From VFZN01 sp963709325 (GTDB taxonomy: Bacteria; Acidobacteriota; Vicinamibacteria; Vicinamibacterales; UBA2999), in contig CAVPVV010000003.1 in NCBI GenBank assembly GCA_963709325.1, positions 1 to 64,000 on the forward strand: DNA of 64,000 bases. The letters run 5' to 3'. Numbering within the stretch: the first letter of the stretch is position 1; the number at the start of each line of letters is the position of its first letter. The notes under the pieces are model-generated. The model did not search any database. It was not told the origin of the DNA and saw nothing but the letters and a program-made list of their open reading frames with translations. Below, piece by piece: positions 20,848 through 30,042 of this stretch. Position numbers and translations under genes: made by a program.

Positions 20848-22302
20848 TTACGGCTCCGGGTCGTCGTTCGCGCCGGCGTCGGCGTTCACGTACTGAGCCA
20901 GCACGGTGTGAAACGCCATGCTCAGCTCCACCTCGATTGCCTCAGCGTCGTCGATGAGGCCGATCGCGGCGTCACCTGGCTCGATCTGCAGGGCCTCCGC
21001 TTCCACCTTCTTCAGCGGCAGTTCCAGCGCCTCGAGCCGGACGTTCAACGGCGGATGCGAATCGGTCGGGTGCATCGTCCGGATCGCACCGACGCTGCGC
21101 ACCAGATCGCGTGAGGCGTCACGGGCGACGATGCCGGCGAAGAGGGAGCTGAGATTCCGGATCGACTGCCGATTCTTCGCGGCGTCGATGGCCGTCTCGC
21201 AGGCACTGTCCCACGCGCCGGAGTAGGCGTGGACCTTGACCAGCGCCGAGGCCATCGCCGCCGGGCTCGACACGCTGGCTCCGTCCTGGTCCGCGGCCAG
21301 CTCGCGGACGCGTCCGTGCTGGCGCTCCGCCAGCGCGAAGGCGTTGAGGAAGTGCGACATGACGCCGACCGCCGGCAGCAACGGAAGGAGGCCTGCGCCG
21401 CCCACGCCGGTGTTGCCGAGCGCGCGCAGCGAGTCTGCCGTGCCTCGGTAAATCGGGTAGAACCGCTGGCTGAACTGCGTATCCTGCCCCCGGAAGTGGC
21501 CGAGCTCGTGGCCGATCACCGCGTCGAACTCGGCCCGGCTCAGGATGCGGGCCAGTGGCAGCGAGCAGTAGAGCGTGCGGCCGGAGAGCGTTCCGTTCAG
21601 GCACCTCACGCGCGCCTCGGTGACGAAGAAGTTCGGGTCGAGACCGACCACTACGTGCTGCGGCCGCAGCGCACCCAGCGACTTCGCGAGCGCCTCGACG
21701 CGCTGATACAGCTGGCGTCCGGCTGCGCGATCGATGCGCATGCCGATCACTTCCGTCTCGGCGGGTCGGACTACGCCGAACGTGCTCCGCGCGACGGCCA
21801 AAACGCCGGCCAGCGCACCCATGCCGATCGCGATGATGACTCCGGTGTGAATCCGCCCGGTGAGCGTCCCTTCCACGTAGTAGAGCGTGACGACCGCGAG
21901 CGCGCCGTGCACCGCGATGAGGCCAATCACCGCGAGGGCCGTCATGTACAACCCCGGCCTGAAGGCATTGAGAAGCACGGTGCGACTTCGCGCCGCAACC
22001 GCGCCGGCCAGGCGGATCATCAAGAGAAGGCCGAGCCCGGCAGCGGCCGCCGCGACGGCGGTGGCGAGGAGATATCCGAGGTTCCGGAAGTGCCCGCACA
22101 CGCCAGCTTCTTCCGGCGCCGCGCTGTCGCAGACATCGCTCACCGTCAGGACCGCAGTGCGGGCAGGGTCTAGGTCGGGCAAGGCCCGCACGATCTCCGA
22201 GCGCATCTCGCCGTTCATCCGGGCCCGCAGGCCATAGGCGGCGACGCCGGCGATCAACGGGACCGTCAAGACGACGCCGATCAACCAACGCTTGTGGAGC
22301 AT
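20848..22302 (-). CDS. M48-family membrane metalloprotease
   Basis: ATG 22302 starts MLHKRWLIGVV, the first of about four membrane segments (near residues 6-25, 80-105, 120-150 and 155-175). The catalytic zinc motif is VIGHELGHFRG, with the third ligand in RELAADQDG about 80 residues further on, as in M48 (HtpX/Ste24-like) proteases. The 484-residue length is longer than HtpX because of the N-terminal membrane part and a C-terminal tail of about 100 residues containing THPTDSHPPL-like DSHPPLNVRLEAL, a usual M48 segment. It would act at the cytoplasmic membrane in protein turnover. The gene stands alone between two heptamer arrays. Confidence 0.85.
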   Translation of the reverse strand: MLHKRWLIGVVLTVPLIAGVAAYGLRARMNGEMRSEIVRALPDLDPARTAVLTVSDVCDSAAPEEAGVCGHFRNLGYLLATAVAAAAAGLGLLLMIRLAGAVAARSRTVLLNAFRPGLYMTALAVIGLIAVHGALAVVTLYYVEGTLTGRIHTGVIIAIGMGALAGVLAVARSTFGVVRPAETEVIGMRIDRAAGRQLYQRVEALAKSLGALRPQHVVVGLDPNFFVTEARVRCLNGTLSGRTLYCSLPLARILSRAEFDAVIGHELGHFRGQDTQFSQRFYPIYRGTADSLRALGNTGVGGAGLLPLLPAVGVMSHFLNAFALAERQHGRVRELAADQDGASVSSPAAMASALVKVHAYSGAWDSACETAIDAAKNRQSIRNLSSLFAGIVARDASRDLVRSVGAIRTMHPTDSHPPLNVRLEALELPLKKVEAEALQIEPGDAAIGLIDDAEAIEVELSMAFHTVLAQYVNADAGANDDPEP

Positions 22303-22436
22303 GGCGCGCCTCCGTGGAGAGTCGCGGCGCGTCATCGCAATTCGCGGGCCAGCACGAGACTGCCTCGCATTACCAGGGAGTTATCGTGGGTGCGCGAACC
22401 GTCGTGTGCCGGAACGACGCACGCGCACACGAAAAA

Positions 22437-22487
22437 AGGCTTCAGGCTCCAGGCTTCAGGCTTCAGGAAGAGCGCTTGTCACGCTGC
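22437..22487 (+). repeat. Heptamer tandem array with conserved tail, copy 2
   Basis: Four AGGCTTC/AGGCTCC heptamers (22,437-22,464), then AGGAAGAGCG and the tail CTTGTCACGCTGC. The roughly 50-base block is nearly identical to the one at 20,720, with two differences over the shared part. It lies downstream of the SH3/beta-barrel gene and upstream of the M48 gene, both on the minus strand. Confidence 0.85.
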
Positions 22488-22501
22488 GCAGCTCTCCACG
22501 C

Positions 22502-23377
22502 TCAGTGGATGGTGATCCCCACACCCAGCTGGCCGAAGTTTGCATCGACGTTCGAGTTCTGCATCGCACTCCCGTTCCAGAACGGGGTGACGCTCACGTT
22601 CCGACCCACGCGGATGTCCCAGCCCAGGCCGAGCATCACACCCAGGCCGAACTCGGATTCGCCGAGATAGCTCAGGCTCCCGAGGCCGACGCCGCCGTTC
22701 AGAAAGAAGCCGGATCGGCGTGACGGATAGACGCGCACGCGTCCGTCCAGCGTGCCGACCGACAGCAGATCACCATCGACACTGCGCGCGAAGCCGGTCG
22801 TCCCCACGCCGAGCAGGACGTGCTGGTTCAGCGTCCCACCAACCGCGAGCCCTCCGCTCAATCCGGAGTCACGGCCAATGCAGTTCTCGCACCCTAGTGA
22901 GCCGAACCCGAAGCCCACGCTGAACCAGACGCCCTCCCGGAGCGGCTCCTCCTCGTCTGCCCGCAGCGTCGTCTGCGTGCGAGGCACGGGAGCGGTCTGC
23001 GCCGCCGTAGGCCGATCGAGCGCCTTCGAGATCGACAGGTCCATCGGTTCCAGGTCCGGTTGCGCCTTGCGAATCAGCTTGCTCGCGACCCACCCGGTCC
23101 GAAGACCGAACTGCGGGTCCTGGAACTGCACCTGGGTCCACTCTCCCGACTCACTGAGGACTCTCAGCGTGGTCCCGGCCGCCGCCACTCGCAGCGGGGT
23201 CGTCATACCGACCTTCAGGTAGATCGGCGCGTCGGCGATCACTGCCGCGGTCACCGCGGGCGCTACCGCCTGCTCGATGGCCGCGGCCGACGCGGTCGCC
23301 AGCCCTCCCCCGCAAAGCAATGGACCGAACCACAGAGCCGCACACCACGCGATCACCTTCCACCGTGCCTGCTGCAT
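22502..23377 (-). CDS. Exported SH3-domain protein with C-terminal beta-barrel
   Basis: ATG 23377 is preferred over GTG 23389 because GGAG lies eight bases before it. The product (291 residues) opens with a signal peptide (VIAWCAALWFGPLLCGGG). Residues about 55-105 form a bacterial SH3-like domain (IYLKVGMTTPLRVAAAGTT, GEWTQVQFQDP, GWVASKLI). After a proline-rich linker, residues 150-291 alternate in a beta-barrel manner (WFSVGFGFGSLG, GLSGGLAVGGTLN, SGFFLNGGVGLGS, FGQLGVGITIH), typical of small outer-membrane porin-like proteins. A cysteine pair CENC is present in the first strands. A role linking the outer membrane to the cell wall is plausible inference; the substrate or partner is unknown. 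Confidence 0.65.
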   Translation of the reverse strand: MQQARWKVIAWCAALWFGPLLCGGGLATASAAAIEQAVAPAVTAAVIADAPIYLKVGMTTPLRVAAAGTTLRVLSESGEWTQVQFQDPQFGLRTGWVASKLIRKAQPDLEPMDLSISKALDRPTAAQTAPVPRTQTTLRADEEEPLREGVWFSVGFGFGSLGCENCIGRDSGLSGGLAVGGTLNQHVLLGVGTTGFARSVDGDLLSVGTLDGRVRVYPSRRSGFFLNGGVGLGSLSYLGESEFGLGVMLGLGWDIRVGRNVSVTPFWNGSAMQNSNVDANFGQLGVGITIH

Positions 23378-23557
23378 GACCTGCTCCACTCACTGGCGTG
23401 CCCTGGCCGATACGACCACCGGTACCAGCGTCCAAGTCATGGTCCGCGGCCCCTGTGTCAGGCTGGGTCGCAGTGGCGGCAGACTCGCGTAGAATCGCCC
23501 CACACCCACCGGTCGCCCGGTGACCGCGGATCCTTGTGCCCGTGCACGGAGGCCTCT

Positions 23558-23881
23558 ATGCCGGAAGTCCCCCTGTCCGATGCGGTTTTCGCCAACTTCG
23601 TCCAGATCTGCTGCGCGTTCGCGCAAGGCGCAGGACACCTGCACGTCGAGAATGACGCGATCCTGCAGGCACGGGAGGACTACGCAGCGCCGCTCGAACG
23701 CGGTCTGGAACGGTGGGAGGTCGAAGGACCGCGGGCGCTCGAGGCGGCGCGCGCAATGGGCGCGCTCGCGGCGCACCAGGCGCTGCACGACGGCGTCGTG
23801 ACGATCACGCGGGCCCACTACCAGGCCGCGCGAACGACCATCCACCAGCGCGCCTTCTGCCCGTTCCGCCACCACTACTGA
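23558..23881 (+). CDS. Small hypothetical protein coupled to a membrane kinase
   Basis: ATG 23558 has an ACGGAGG site six bases upstream. The 107-residue product is predicted helical and soluble, with FVQICCAFAQGAGHLHVEN near the start, a run of charged and alanine-rich helix in the middle, and a C-terminus rich in aromatic and histidine residues (RAFCPFRHHY). I do not recognise a family. Its TGA overlaps the ATG of the kinase gene (TGATG), so the two are translationally coupled and probably work together, perhaps as a regulator or substrate of the kinase. Confidence 0.7.
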   Translation: MPEVPLSDAVFANFVQICCAFAQGAGHLHVENDAILQAREDYAAPLERGLERWEVEGPRALEAARAMGALAAHQALHDGVVTITRAHYQAARTTIHQRAFCPFRHHY

Positions 23882-26460
23882 TGCGTGCTGACGGCGCCCG
23901 CCCGTGGTGGTTCTGGGCGCTGATGACGCTGGCCGCCGTCAAGGTGGCGCTCGGCAGCCCCGGCCTGCTGCTGCCTGCCGGCACAGCCGGCCCGCCGTCT
24001 CCCTTTCCGGGATGGGTCTACCTGATCACCATGGCCGTCTACGTGACGGTCGCAGGCACGCTCCTGCTCGGCGGACGACGGGACTCGCGCGCGATCCTGC
24101 TGGGCGGGGCGTTCGCCCTCACCGCGTCGATGGCTGCCGATCGCGGCCTGGTCCGCGTCGCGGCTCAGGCACCTGCGCTCCTCGCCCACCCGTCTGCGAT
24201 CCTGGCGTCGCTCGATCCGGGCGCGTTCCGCCCGCTGCTGGTGTGGATGTTCGCGTGCGCGTTCCCGCGTGACGCGCTCGCTGGCACCTGGCGAAAGCTG
24301 GCGAGGACCGGGCTCATCGTCTGCGCGATCGTCGGCATCGCGATCTTCGCCGTCAGCGTGTGGTCGGCGTCCGACGTCATGCGCCGCACGCTGACGATCC
24401 CCGAGAGCGTGCGCTGGCTGCTGCCGAACGATCTGGCGGATCGCTCGTACCCGTTGGTCACGCCGCTCACGTTGGCCGGACTGGCGCTCGTGCTGGTGAA
24501 CATGCGCGCGGCCGGGCGATCCGATTACCGCCGCGCCCAGGTATTCGTCGCCGGCTTGCTGCTTGGTACGGCCCCGATCCTGGCTGAGGCGGCCGCGGAG
24601 CTCTTCATCCCGCCCTACGGCCGCTTCATGTCGCAACCGACGCCGCGATTCTGGAGCGGCGTCGTGTTCTATCCCCTGCTCTACGGCGGGCTGTTGGTCG
24701 CCGCCTACGCGGTCTACAGCAGCCAGGTGCTCAGCGTGCGCCTGGTTGTTCGGAGGGCGGTACGCTACGCCTTCGCGCGGGCCACGCTCATCGGGCTGAT
24801 CTTCGTGCCGTTCGCGATCCTGGCCTGGATCGTGTTCCAGGAGCGGAACGCGCCGCTCAACGAGCTGCTGGGCGGCCCGCGTCAACTCGCGCTCGTTGCG
24901 CTCGTCGCCGTCGCGACGCTGCTGCTGCTCGTGCGGCGGCCGCTCCTCACCGCGCTGGACCGTCGCTTCTTCCGCGAGCAGTACGACTCGCGGCAGATTC
25001 TCGCGTCGTTGATCGACAGCGGACGCAGCGCGCCATCGGTGGAGGTGCTGGCCGAGCACATCACCTCCGAGATCGACCGCGCACTCCACGTCACGCGCGC
25101 CACCCTGTTCCTGCTGGATGCGACCGGCGCCGGGCTGCACCCGGTTGGCGCCGCTGGCGAACCGCTCCCCGTGACTGCAACCCTGGCCACTCTTGTCGCC
25201 GGCGGCGACGCACCGATGGACGTGGGGCCGTCGAGCGCCGGTGAGACGCTGGCGCGGCTGCCGTCCGCGGAGCGGGGCTGGCTGGCAAAGGGCGATTTCC
25301 GGCTGCTGGTGCCGGTGAGCGACGGTCGCGGCGGGCTGGCCGGGCTGATCGCGATCGGCGAGAAACGCAGCGAGCTGCCGTTCAGCCGCGAGGACCGCTG
25401 GCTGCTGTCGCACACCGCCTCCTCGGCGGGGCTGGCGATCGGGCGGCTTCGACCGCTGACGCCGTCACCCGCCCCGGCCAACGGCGCCGAGCCGGCTCCG
25501 CCACCGCAGCTCGACCCGGCCCGCGAGTGCGCCCGCTGCGGGCGCGTGCACGCACCGGGCCTCGTCACCTGCACCGCCTGCGGTGGATCGCTGCACGATG
25601 CCCCCGTCCCGCTCTATGTCCACGGCCTGCAGGTAGAGCGTCGCATCGGCACCGGCGGCATGGGAGTCGTCTACGAGGCCACCGACCTCGCGCTGCGCCG
25701 CCAGGTGGCGGTGAAGACGCTACCGGCCGTGTCGATGGGGCACGCGCGGCAGCTGCGGCAGGAGGCGCGCGCGATGGCGGCGCTGTCGCACCCGAACCTC
25801 GCGACCATCTACGCCCTCGATCTGTGGCGCGGGACACCGCTGCTGCTGGTCGAGTACCTGCATGGCGGCACCCTCCAGCAGGCCCTGCGCGAAGGCTCGC
25901 TGCCGATTGCTCGCGTCCTCGACATCGGCATCGTGCTCGCGGGCGCGCTCGCCCACATGCACGGCCAGTCGATCCTGCATCGCGACATCAAGCCCAGCAA
26001 TATCGGCTTCTCGTCGAGCGGCGTTCCGAAGATGCTCGATTTCGGTCTCGCGAAGATGATCGTCACTGCGGTGGGCACGCGCGAAGGCGAGCCGACCACC
26101 ACGGCGACGACGGAAGGACTGCGAAGCGACTCGGCGGCGCTGCTGATCGGAACTCCCGCCTACTTCTCGCCGGAGCTGGCCTCGCTCCACCCTGCTGACT
26201 TTCACTCGGATCTCTGGGCGCTCGCGCTCACGCTGTATGAAGCGATCGCCGGCGCAAACCCGTTTGCGGGCGCGACGCACCTCGAGACGCTCGAGCGGAT
26301 CGCGACGCTGACCCTGCCGCCCCTGGACACGGTTCGAGAGGACTGCCCGCGGGCCGTCGCCGAGTGCCTGGCCGGTGCGCTGAGCCGAGACAGGGACCAC
26401 CGGCCACCGACCGCTCTGGCGCTGCAAGACGCCCTCCGCGCCGTGCGCGCTGCCCACTAG
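23881..26460 (+). CDS. Membrane sensor Ser/Thr protein kinase (TM-GAF-zinc ribbon-kinase)
   Basis: The start ATG 23881 overlaps the stop of the small upstream gene. The 859-residue product has eight or so membrane helices in residues 10-350, a GAF-like domain at about 380-520, a zinc ribbon (CARCGRVHAPGLVTCTACGG, residues about 549-568) and a C-terminal kinase from about 588. The kinase has every key motif: GTGGMGVVYEA, VAVK, HRDIKPSN and DFGLAK, then GTPAYFSPE. So it should be an active Hanks-type kinase. In most bacterial kinases the catalytic domain is N-terminal and the membrane part follows; here the order is reversed. The ligand sensed by the membrane or GAF part is unknown. The window shows no partner phosphatase. 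Confidence 0.85.
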   Translation: MRADGARPWWFWALMTLAAVKVALGSPGLLLPAGTAGPPSPFPGWVYLITMAVYVTVAGTLLLGGRRDSRAILLGGAFALTASMAADRGLVRVAAQAPALLAHPSAILASLDPGAFRPLLVWMFACAFPRDALAGTWRKLARTGLIVCAIVGIAIFAVSVWSASDVMRRTLTIPESVRWLLPNDLADRSYPLVTPLTLAGLALVLVNMRAAGRSDYRRAQVFVAGLLLGTAPILAEAAAELFIPPYGRFMSQPTPRFWSGVVFYPLLYGGLLVAAYAVYSSQVLSVRLVVRRAVRYAFARATLIGLIFVPFAILAWIVFQERNAPLNELLGGPRQLALVALVAVATLLLLVRRPLLTALDRRFFREQYDSRQILASLIDSGRSAPSVEVLAEHITSEIDRALHVTRATLFLLDATGAGLHPVGAAGEPLPVTATLATLVAGGDAPMDVGPSSAGETLARLPSAERGWLAKGDFRLLVPVSDGRGGLAGLIAIGEKRSELPFSREDRWLLSHTASSAGLAIGRLRPLTPSPAPANGAEPAPPPQLDPARECARCGRVHAPGLVTCTACGGSLHDAPVPLYVHGLQVERRIGTGGMGVVYEATDLALRRQVAVKTLPAVSMGHARQLRQEARAMAALSHPNLATIYALDLWRGTPLLLVEYLHGGTLQQALREGSLPIARVLDIGIVLAGALAHMHGQSILHRDIKPSNIGFSSSGVPKMLDFGLAKMIVTAVGTREGEPTTTATTEGLRSDSAALLIGTPAYFSPELASLHPADFHSDLWALALTLYEAIAGANPFAGATHLETLERIATLTLPPLDTVREDCPRAVAECLAGALSRDRDHRPPTALALQDALRAVRAAH

Positions 26461-26560
26461 GACTACGAGATCGCGAGCATCGCCTCGAAGAAGGTTCGGG
26501 CCCACCCGGAGGTCGCGCCTCATATCCATGCGGCTCTCGAGGCCGCCGGCCGCCTGACCG

Positions 26561-27133
26561 CTATCCGGGCGGCGTGTGCGCCTGCGACATTTCAGCGGCG
26601 AGACGGACCAGCGCGCGACTCACCGCCATTCGTGCGGCGGCAAGGCTCGGCTTGTCGAGGGCCTCGGCGACCTCGGCGAGCGGACACCCCAGCTCTACGC
26701 GCAGGATGATGGCATTGCGATCCGCATGCGACAGCCGCTGAAGGGCCGCTTCGTAGCGCTCGAGCGCTTCGAGGCCGATCGCAGCTTCGAGCGGCGAGGG
26801 ATCGGATGAGGCCTTGTCGGAATCGAGAGGTAACGGCGGCAGCCGGGCGCGACGGATCTGATCGCGCACCCGGTTGAGCAGAGCCTGACGGACGTAGGCC
26901 TGAAAGGCACCCTTGTGGTGAGGCTCGAAGGTGCCGAATGCGGTTGGCGACACCGGCCAGGGCCTCTTGAACCAGGTCGTGGGTGTCCAGGGTCCGCGAG
27001 CGAAGCCCGGCAGCCGGCCGTGCGCCCATCGCTCCAGCCGCGGCAGGTAGCGCGCGCACAGGTCGTTGAGCGCTTGCTCATCGCCCTGGCACGCACGCTC
27101 GACGAGCGTAAAGGAGGATTCGCTTTCGTCCAT
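26561..27133 (-). CDS. ECF-type RNA polymerase sigma factor, two compensating frameshifts
   Basis: ATG 27133 opens MDESESSFTLVERACQGDEQAL. The region-2 helix reads NDLCARYLPRLERWAHGRLP, then after a frame change near 26,990 THDLVQEALAGVANRI, and back after a second shift near 26,945 to FQAYVRQALLNRVRDQIRRA. Region 4 is LSHADRNAIILRVELGCPLAEVAEAL with the closing helix AARMAVSRALVRLA. The two shifts cancel, so the total length is the expected 190 residues. Acidobacteria commonly pair such sigma factors with a kinase-TPR protein; here the kinase gene is divergent with only 51 bases between the starts. The target promoters and activating signal are unknown. Confidence 0.75.
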   Translation of the reverse strand: MDESESSFTLVERACQGDEQALNDLCARYLPRLERWAHGRLPGFARGPWTPTTWFKRPWPVSPTAFGTFEPHHKGAFQAYVRQALLNRVRDQIRRARLPPLPLDSDKASSDPSPLEAAIGLEALERYEAALQRLSHADRNAIILRVELGCPLAEVAEALDKPSLAAARMAVSRALVRLAAEMSQAHTPPG

Positions 27134-27184
27134 CGCGCCCGTCACGCGGCGAAGCCGTATTATAGTCGGCGCCTTCCACCGATC

Positions 27185-29611
27185 ATGCCGGATGATGATG
27201 CGCTGGTGATTCAATTGGCGAGCGCCATCGTCGACGCGACTGGTCCGGACTGGGCCGCGGCAGAGTCGACGACCGGCAACGCCGACGCCCGGCGGCTGAT
27301 CCGCGAACTGCGAGTGGTTGCCGCCCTGGCCGCGGTGCATCGCGAATCGCCGTCGCTGCCGACCACCACGGCTTCCGATGCGCCGAGCGACGACCCCATC
27401 GAGGTGGGGACCGTTGGCGCTTGCGGGCCAAGATCGGGCAGGGTCACTTCGGTACCGTGTATCTCGCCTGGGACGACGCGCTGGAGCGCCCGGTCGCTCT
27501 CAAGCTGCTTCGAGGGACCGAGCGTGTCGGGAGAGATCATCCAGGAAGGACGGCTGCTGGCGCGCGTCCGGCACCCGAACGTCGTCACCGTCCACGGAGT
27601 CGATCGACACGACGGCATTGTCGGCCTGTGGATGGAGTTCGTCGACGGCCTCACGCTGGCTCGCGTCCTGGCGACGCGCGGCGCGCTCGATCCGCGGGAG
27701 GCGGCGCTGGTCGGCATCGACTTGTGCCGCGCCGTCGCGGCCGTGCACAAGGCCGGCCTGGTCCACCGCGATATCAAGGCGCACAACGTGATGCGCGAGG
27801 GCAACGGGCGCATCGTGCTGATGGACTTCGGAGCCGGCGAGCTGCGCACGGAGCGATCCGGAGCAAGGTCCGCGGCCGGGACGCCGCTGTATCTCGCTCC
27901 TGAGTTGTTCGATGGCAGCTCCCGCGACGATTGCCAGCGACGTGTACAGCATGGGCGTGCTGCTGTTCCATCTCGTGACGAAGCGATATCCGGTCGAAGG
28001 CGGGTCGCTGGAGCAGATTGCGGCCGCGCAGGCGCGCCGAGAGCGATACGGTCTCGGTGAACTGCGGCCAGAGCTGCCGGACAGCTTCACGACCATCGTG
28101 GAACGGGCGCTCGACCGCGATCCGGCCCGCCGCTACCGGACCTGCGACGAGCATGCGGCGCGATCTCGATGGAGGTGGCACAACAGTACGAGTCGCCGCA
28201 GGCTCCCGCCGACGCGACCCGAGCGATCCGCACTAACCACGTCGATAGCCGTCCTGCCGTTCGCGACTCTCGGTCCAGATCGCGATGTCGAGTACCTCTC
28301 CAGCGGCCTGGCGGACGAACTGCTCACCGGCCTCGGCAAGGTGCCCGGCCTTCGGCTTGTCTCGCGCACGACGGCGGCCCACGCCGCCGCCGCGGAAACG
28401 GACATCCGCCACCTCTGCCGACGCCTCGGCGTCGATGCCGTGATCGAAGGCACGGTGCGGAAGTCGGGTGAACGGGTCAGAATCACGGCGCAGCTGGTGA
28501 ACGCGGCGGACGGCTGCCATCTCTGGTCCGACGGCTACGACCGGGACGTGGGCGATGTCTTCGCGGTCGTCGACGACATTGCCCGAAGCGTCGTCGATCG
28601 CCTGAAGAGTGTCTCTCGCCGAGGTGCTGCGACGGCCGCTGATCGACCGGCACACCGACAACGCGCGGGCCTACGAGCACTACCTCAAGGGACGCTTCTA
28701 CTGGACGCGGCGTCGGCACGGCGGGCTCATGGCCGCGCTGGAGCACTTCAAGAAGGCGATTGAGGAAGATGCCGGATACGCGCTGGCCTTCGCGGGGCTG
28801 GCCGACGCCTACGCCTTCATCGGCGTCTATTCGGTCCAGCGGCCGCGGACGGCCCTCGCTCAGGCCCTGACGGCCGCCGAACGGGCGCTGGCGCTCAACC
28901 CGGATCTGCCCGAGGCGTATACGTCGCTGGCCTTCATCAAGTTGGGCAACGACTGGGATCTGGCCGGCGCCGCGCGGGAGTTCGCCCGCGCCCTCGAGCT
29001 GGATCCGCAGCTCGCTCTCACGCGGATCTATTACTCGTGGCTGCTGGTGCTCCAGGGCGACGTCGCCAGCGCGATGGTTCAGGTCCGCGCCGCACAGGAG
29101 ACCGAGCCGCTCTCACCCCTCGTGATGACCGGGGCCGGCCACACGCTGTACCTGGCGCGACGCTACGACGAGGCGATCGCGGCATGCGAGAGCAGCCTCG
29201 AGATCGATCCGAACTTCATCCTCAGCACGCATGTCATCGGCATGTGCCGGGCCATGCAGGGCCGCCTGTCCGAAGCGATCGAGCTCGGCGGAGCGGGCGG
29301 CGTCGATGTCAGGCCGCGCACCGTTCTATGTCGGCGTGCTTGGTTACTATCACGCACGCAGCAAGTCGATGGAGCAGGTGCAGGCGATTCTGCGTGAGCT
29401 CGACGCGCTCGCCGCGACCCGCTACGTTCCGCCCCATTGCCGGACGTTCATCTATGCGGCGCTGAACGATCTCGACCAGGCGTTCGAGTGGCAGGCCAAG
29501 GCGCAGGAAGACGGCGCGTCGCCCTTCTATTACATGTCGCCGCTCATCGACAATCTGGCTGCCGATCCGCGCCACCTCGAGCAGATGCGCGCGATGGGCT
29601 GGCCGTATTAG
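27185..29611 (+). pseudogene. Ser/Thr kinase - TolB-like - TPR protein, multiply frameshifted
   Basis: ATG 27185 starts a 75-residue N-terminal segment. The kinase domain follows in several frames: AKIGQGHFGTVYLAWDD and VALKLL (27,430), IIQEGRLLARVRHPNVV (27,540), LVHRDIKAHNVM and LMDFGAGEL (27,760-27,840), and SDVYSMGVLLFHLVT (27,940). Next is a TolB/FlgO-like domain (SIAVLPFATLGPDRD, YLSSGLADELLTGL, VDAVIEGTVRKSGERVRI), then TPR units from 28,660 to 29,590 (AYEHYLKGRFYW, LAFAGLADAYAFIG). This three-part architecture is common in acidobacteria. Frame changes occur near 27,410, 27,520, 27,905, 28,150, 28,240, 28,608 and 29,300, so the sequence as given encodes no full protein. The motif content is otherwise intact, suggesting indel errors. 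Full length would be about 805 residues. Confidence 0.7.
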
Positions 29612-30042
29612 GCGCCCTGCGCGCACGCCGGGTGCGGGCCGGGCAGTGCGCATCACTTTCGGGTGCTCGCACCCGCTCGCAGCTGCCGCACCACGCACGG
29701 CGAGCGGATCATCTTCGGCAGCTCACCGACAACCAGTGGGAGGAAGGGACGCCGGCCTGGCGGCCGGTCCGCCGGTAATTCAGCCAAACCGACGAGCGAA
29801 AATCGTAAGCTCGCGTCTCGATCTGCGCGATCCGATCGGCAAGATCGTAATTCGATCCGCGCAGGCCGAGCGAACAAGTCGACGGTTGACGAAAAGAAAA
29901 TATCCGGCCGATTCCGGCCGTGCTAGGCTCATTTTGTCCGTCTTATTCGGACTCGCAGCGCCACCGAGTCCATGTTTCCCGTGTATCCCCGCGCGGGTGC
30001 GGACGGTCTAAGAGAACGACACATCGTCAGAAAGGGGTCTCG
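29612..30042. other. Intergenic region upstream of the ice-binding-like gene
   Basis: No gene is recognised. The GC content falls locally near 29,800-29,960, and a TTGACG hexamer lies near 29,885, but I see no convincing -10 element at the right spacing. The short palindrome CGGCCG occurs twice around 29,912-29,925. The region presumably carries the promoter of the downstream gene. An AGAAAGGGG ribosome site lies at its right end. Confidence 0.4.

Noticed and set aside
26461..26560. Short coding-like stretch between the membrane kinase and the sigma factor genes
   Set aside because: A frame reads about 40 plausible residues after the kinase stop, but there is no start, no ribosome site and no recognisable family.
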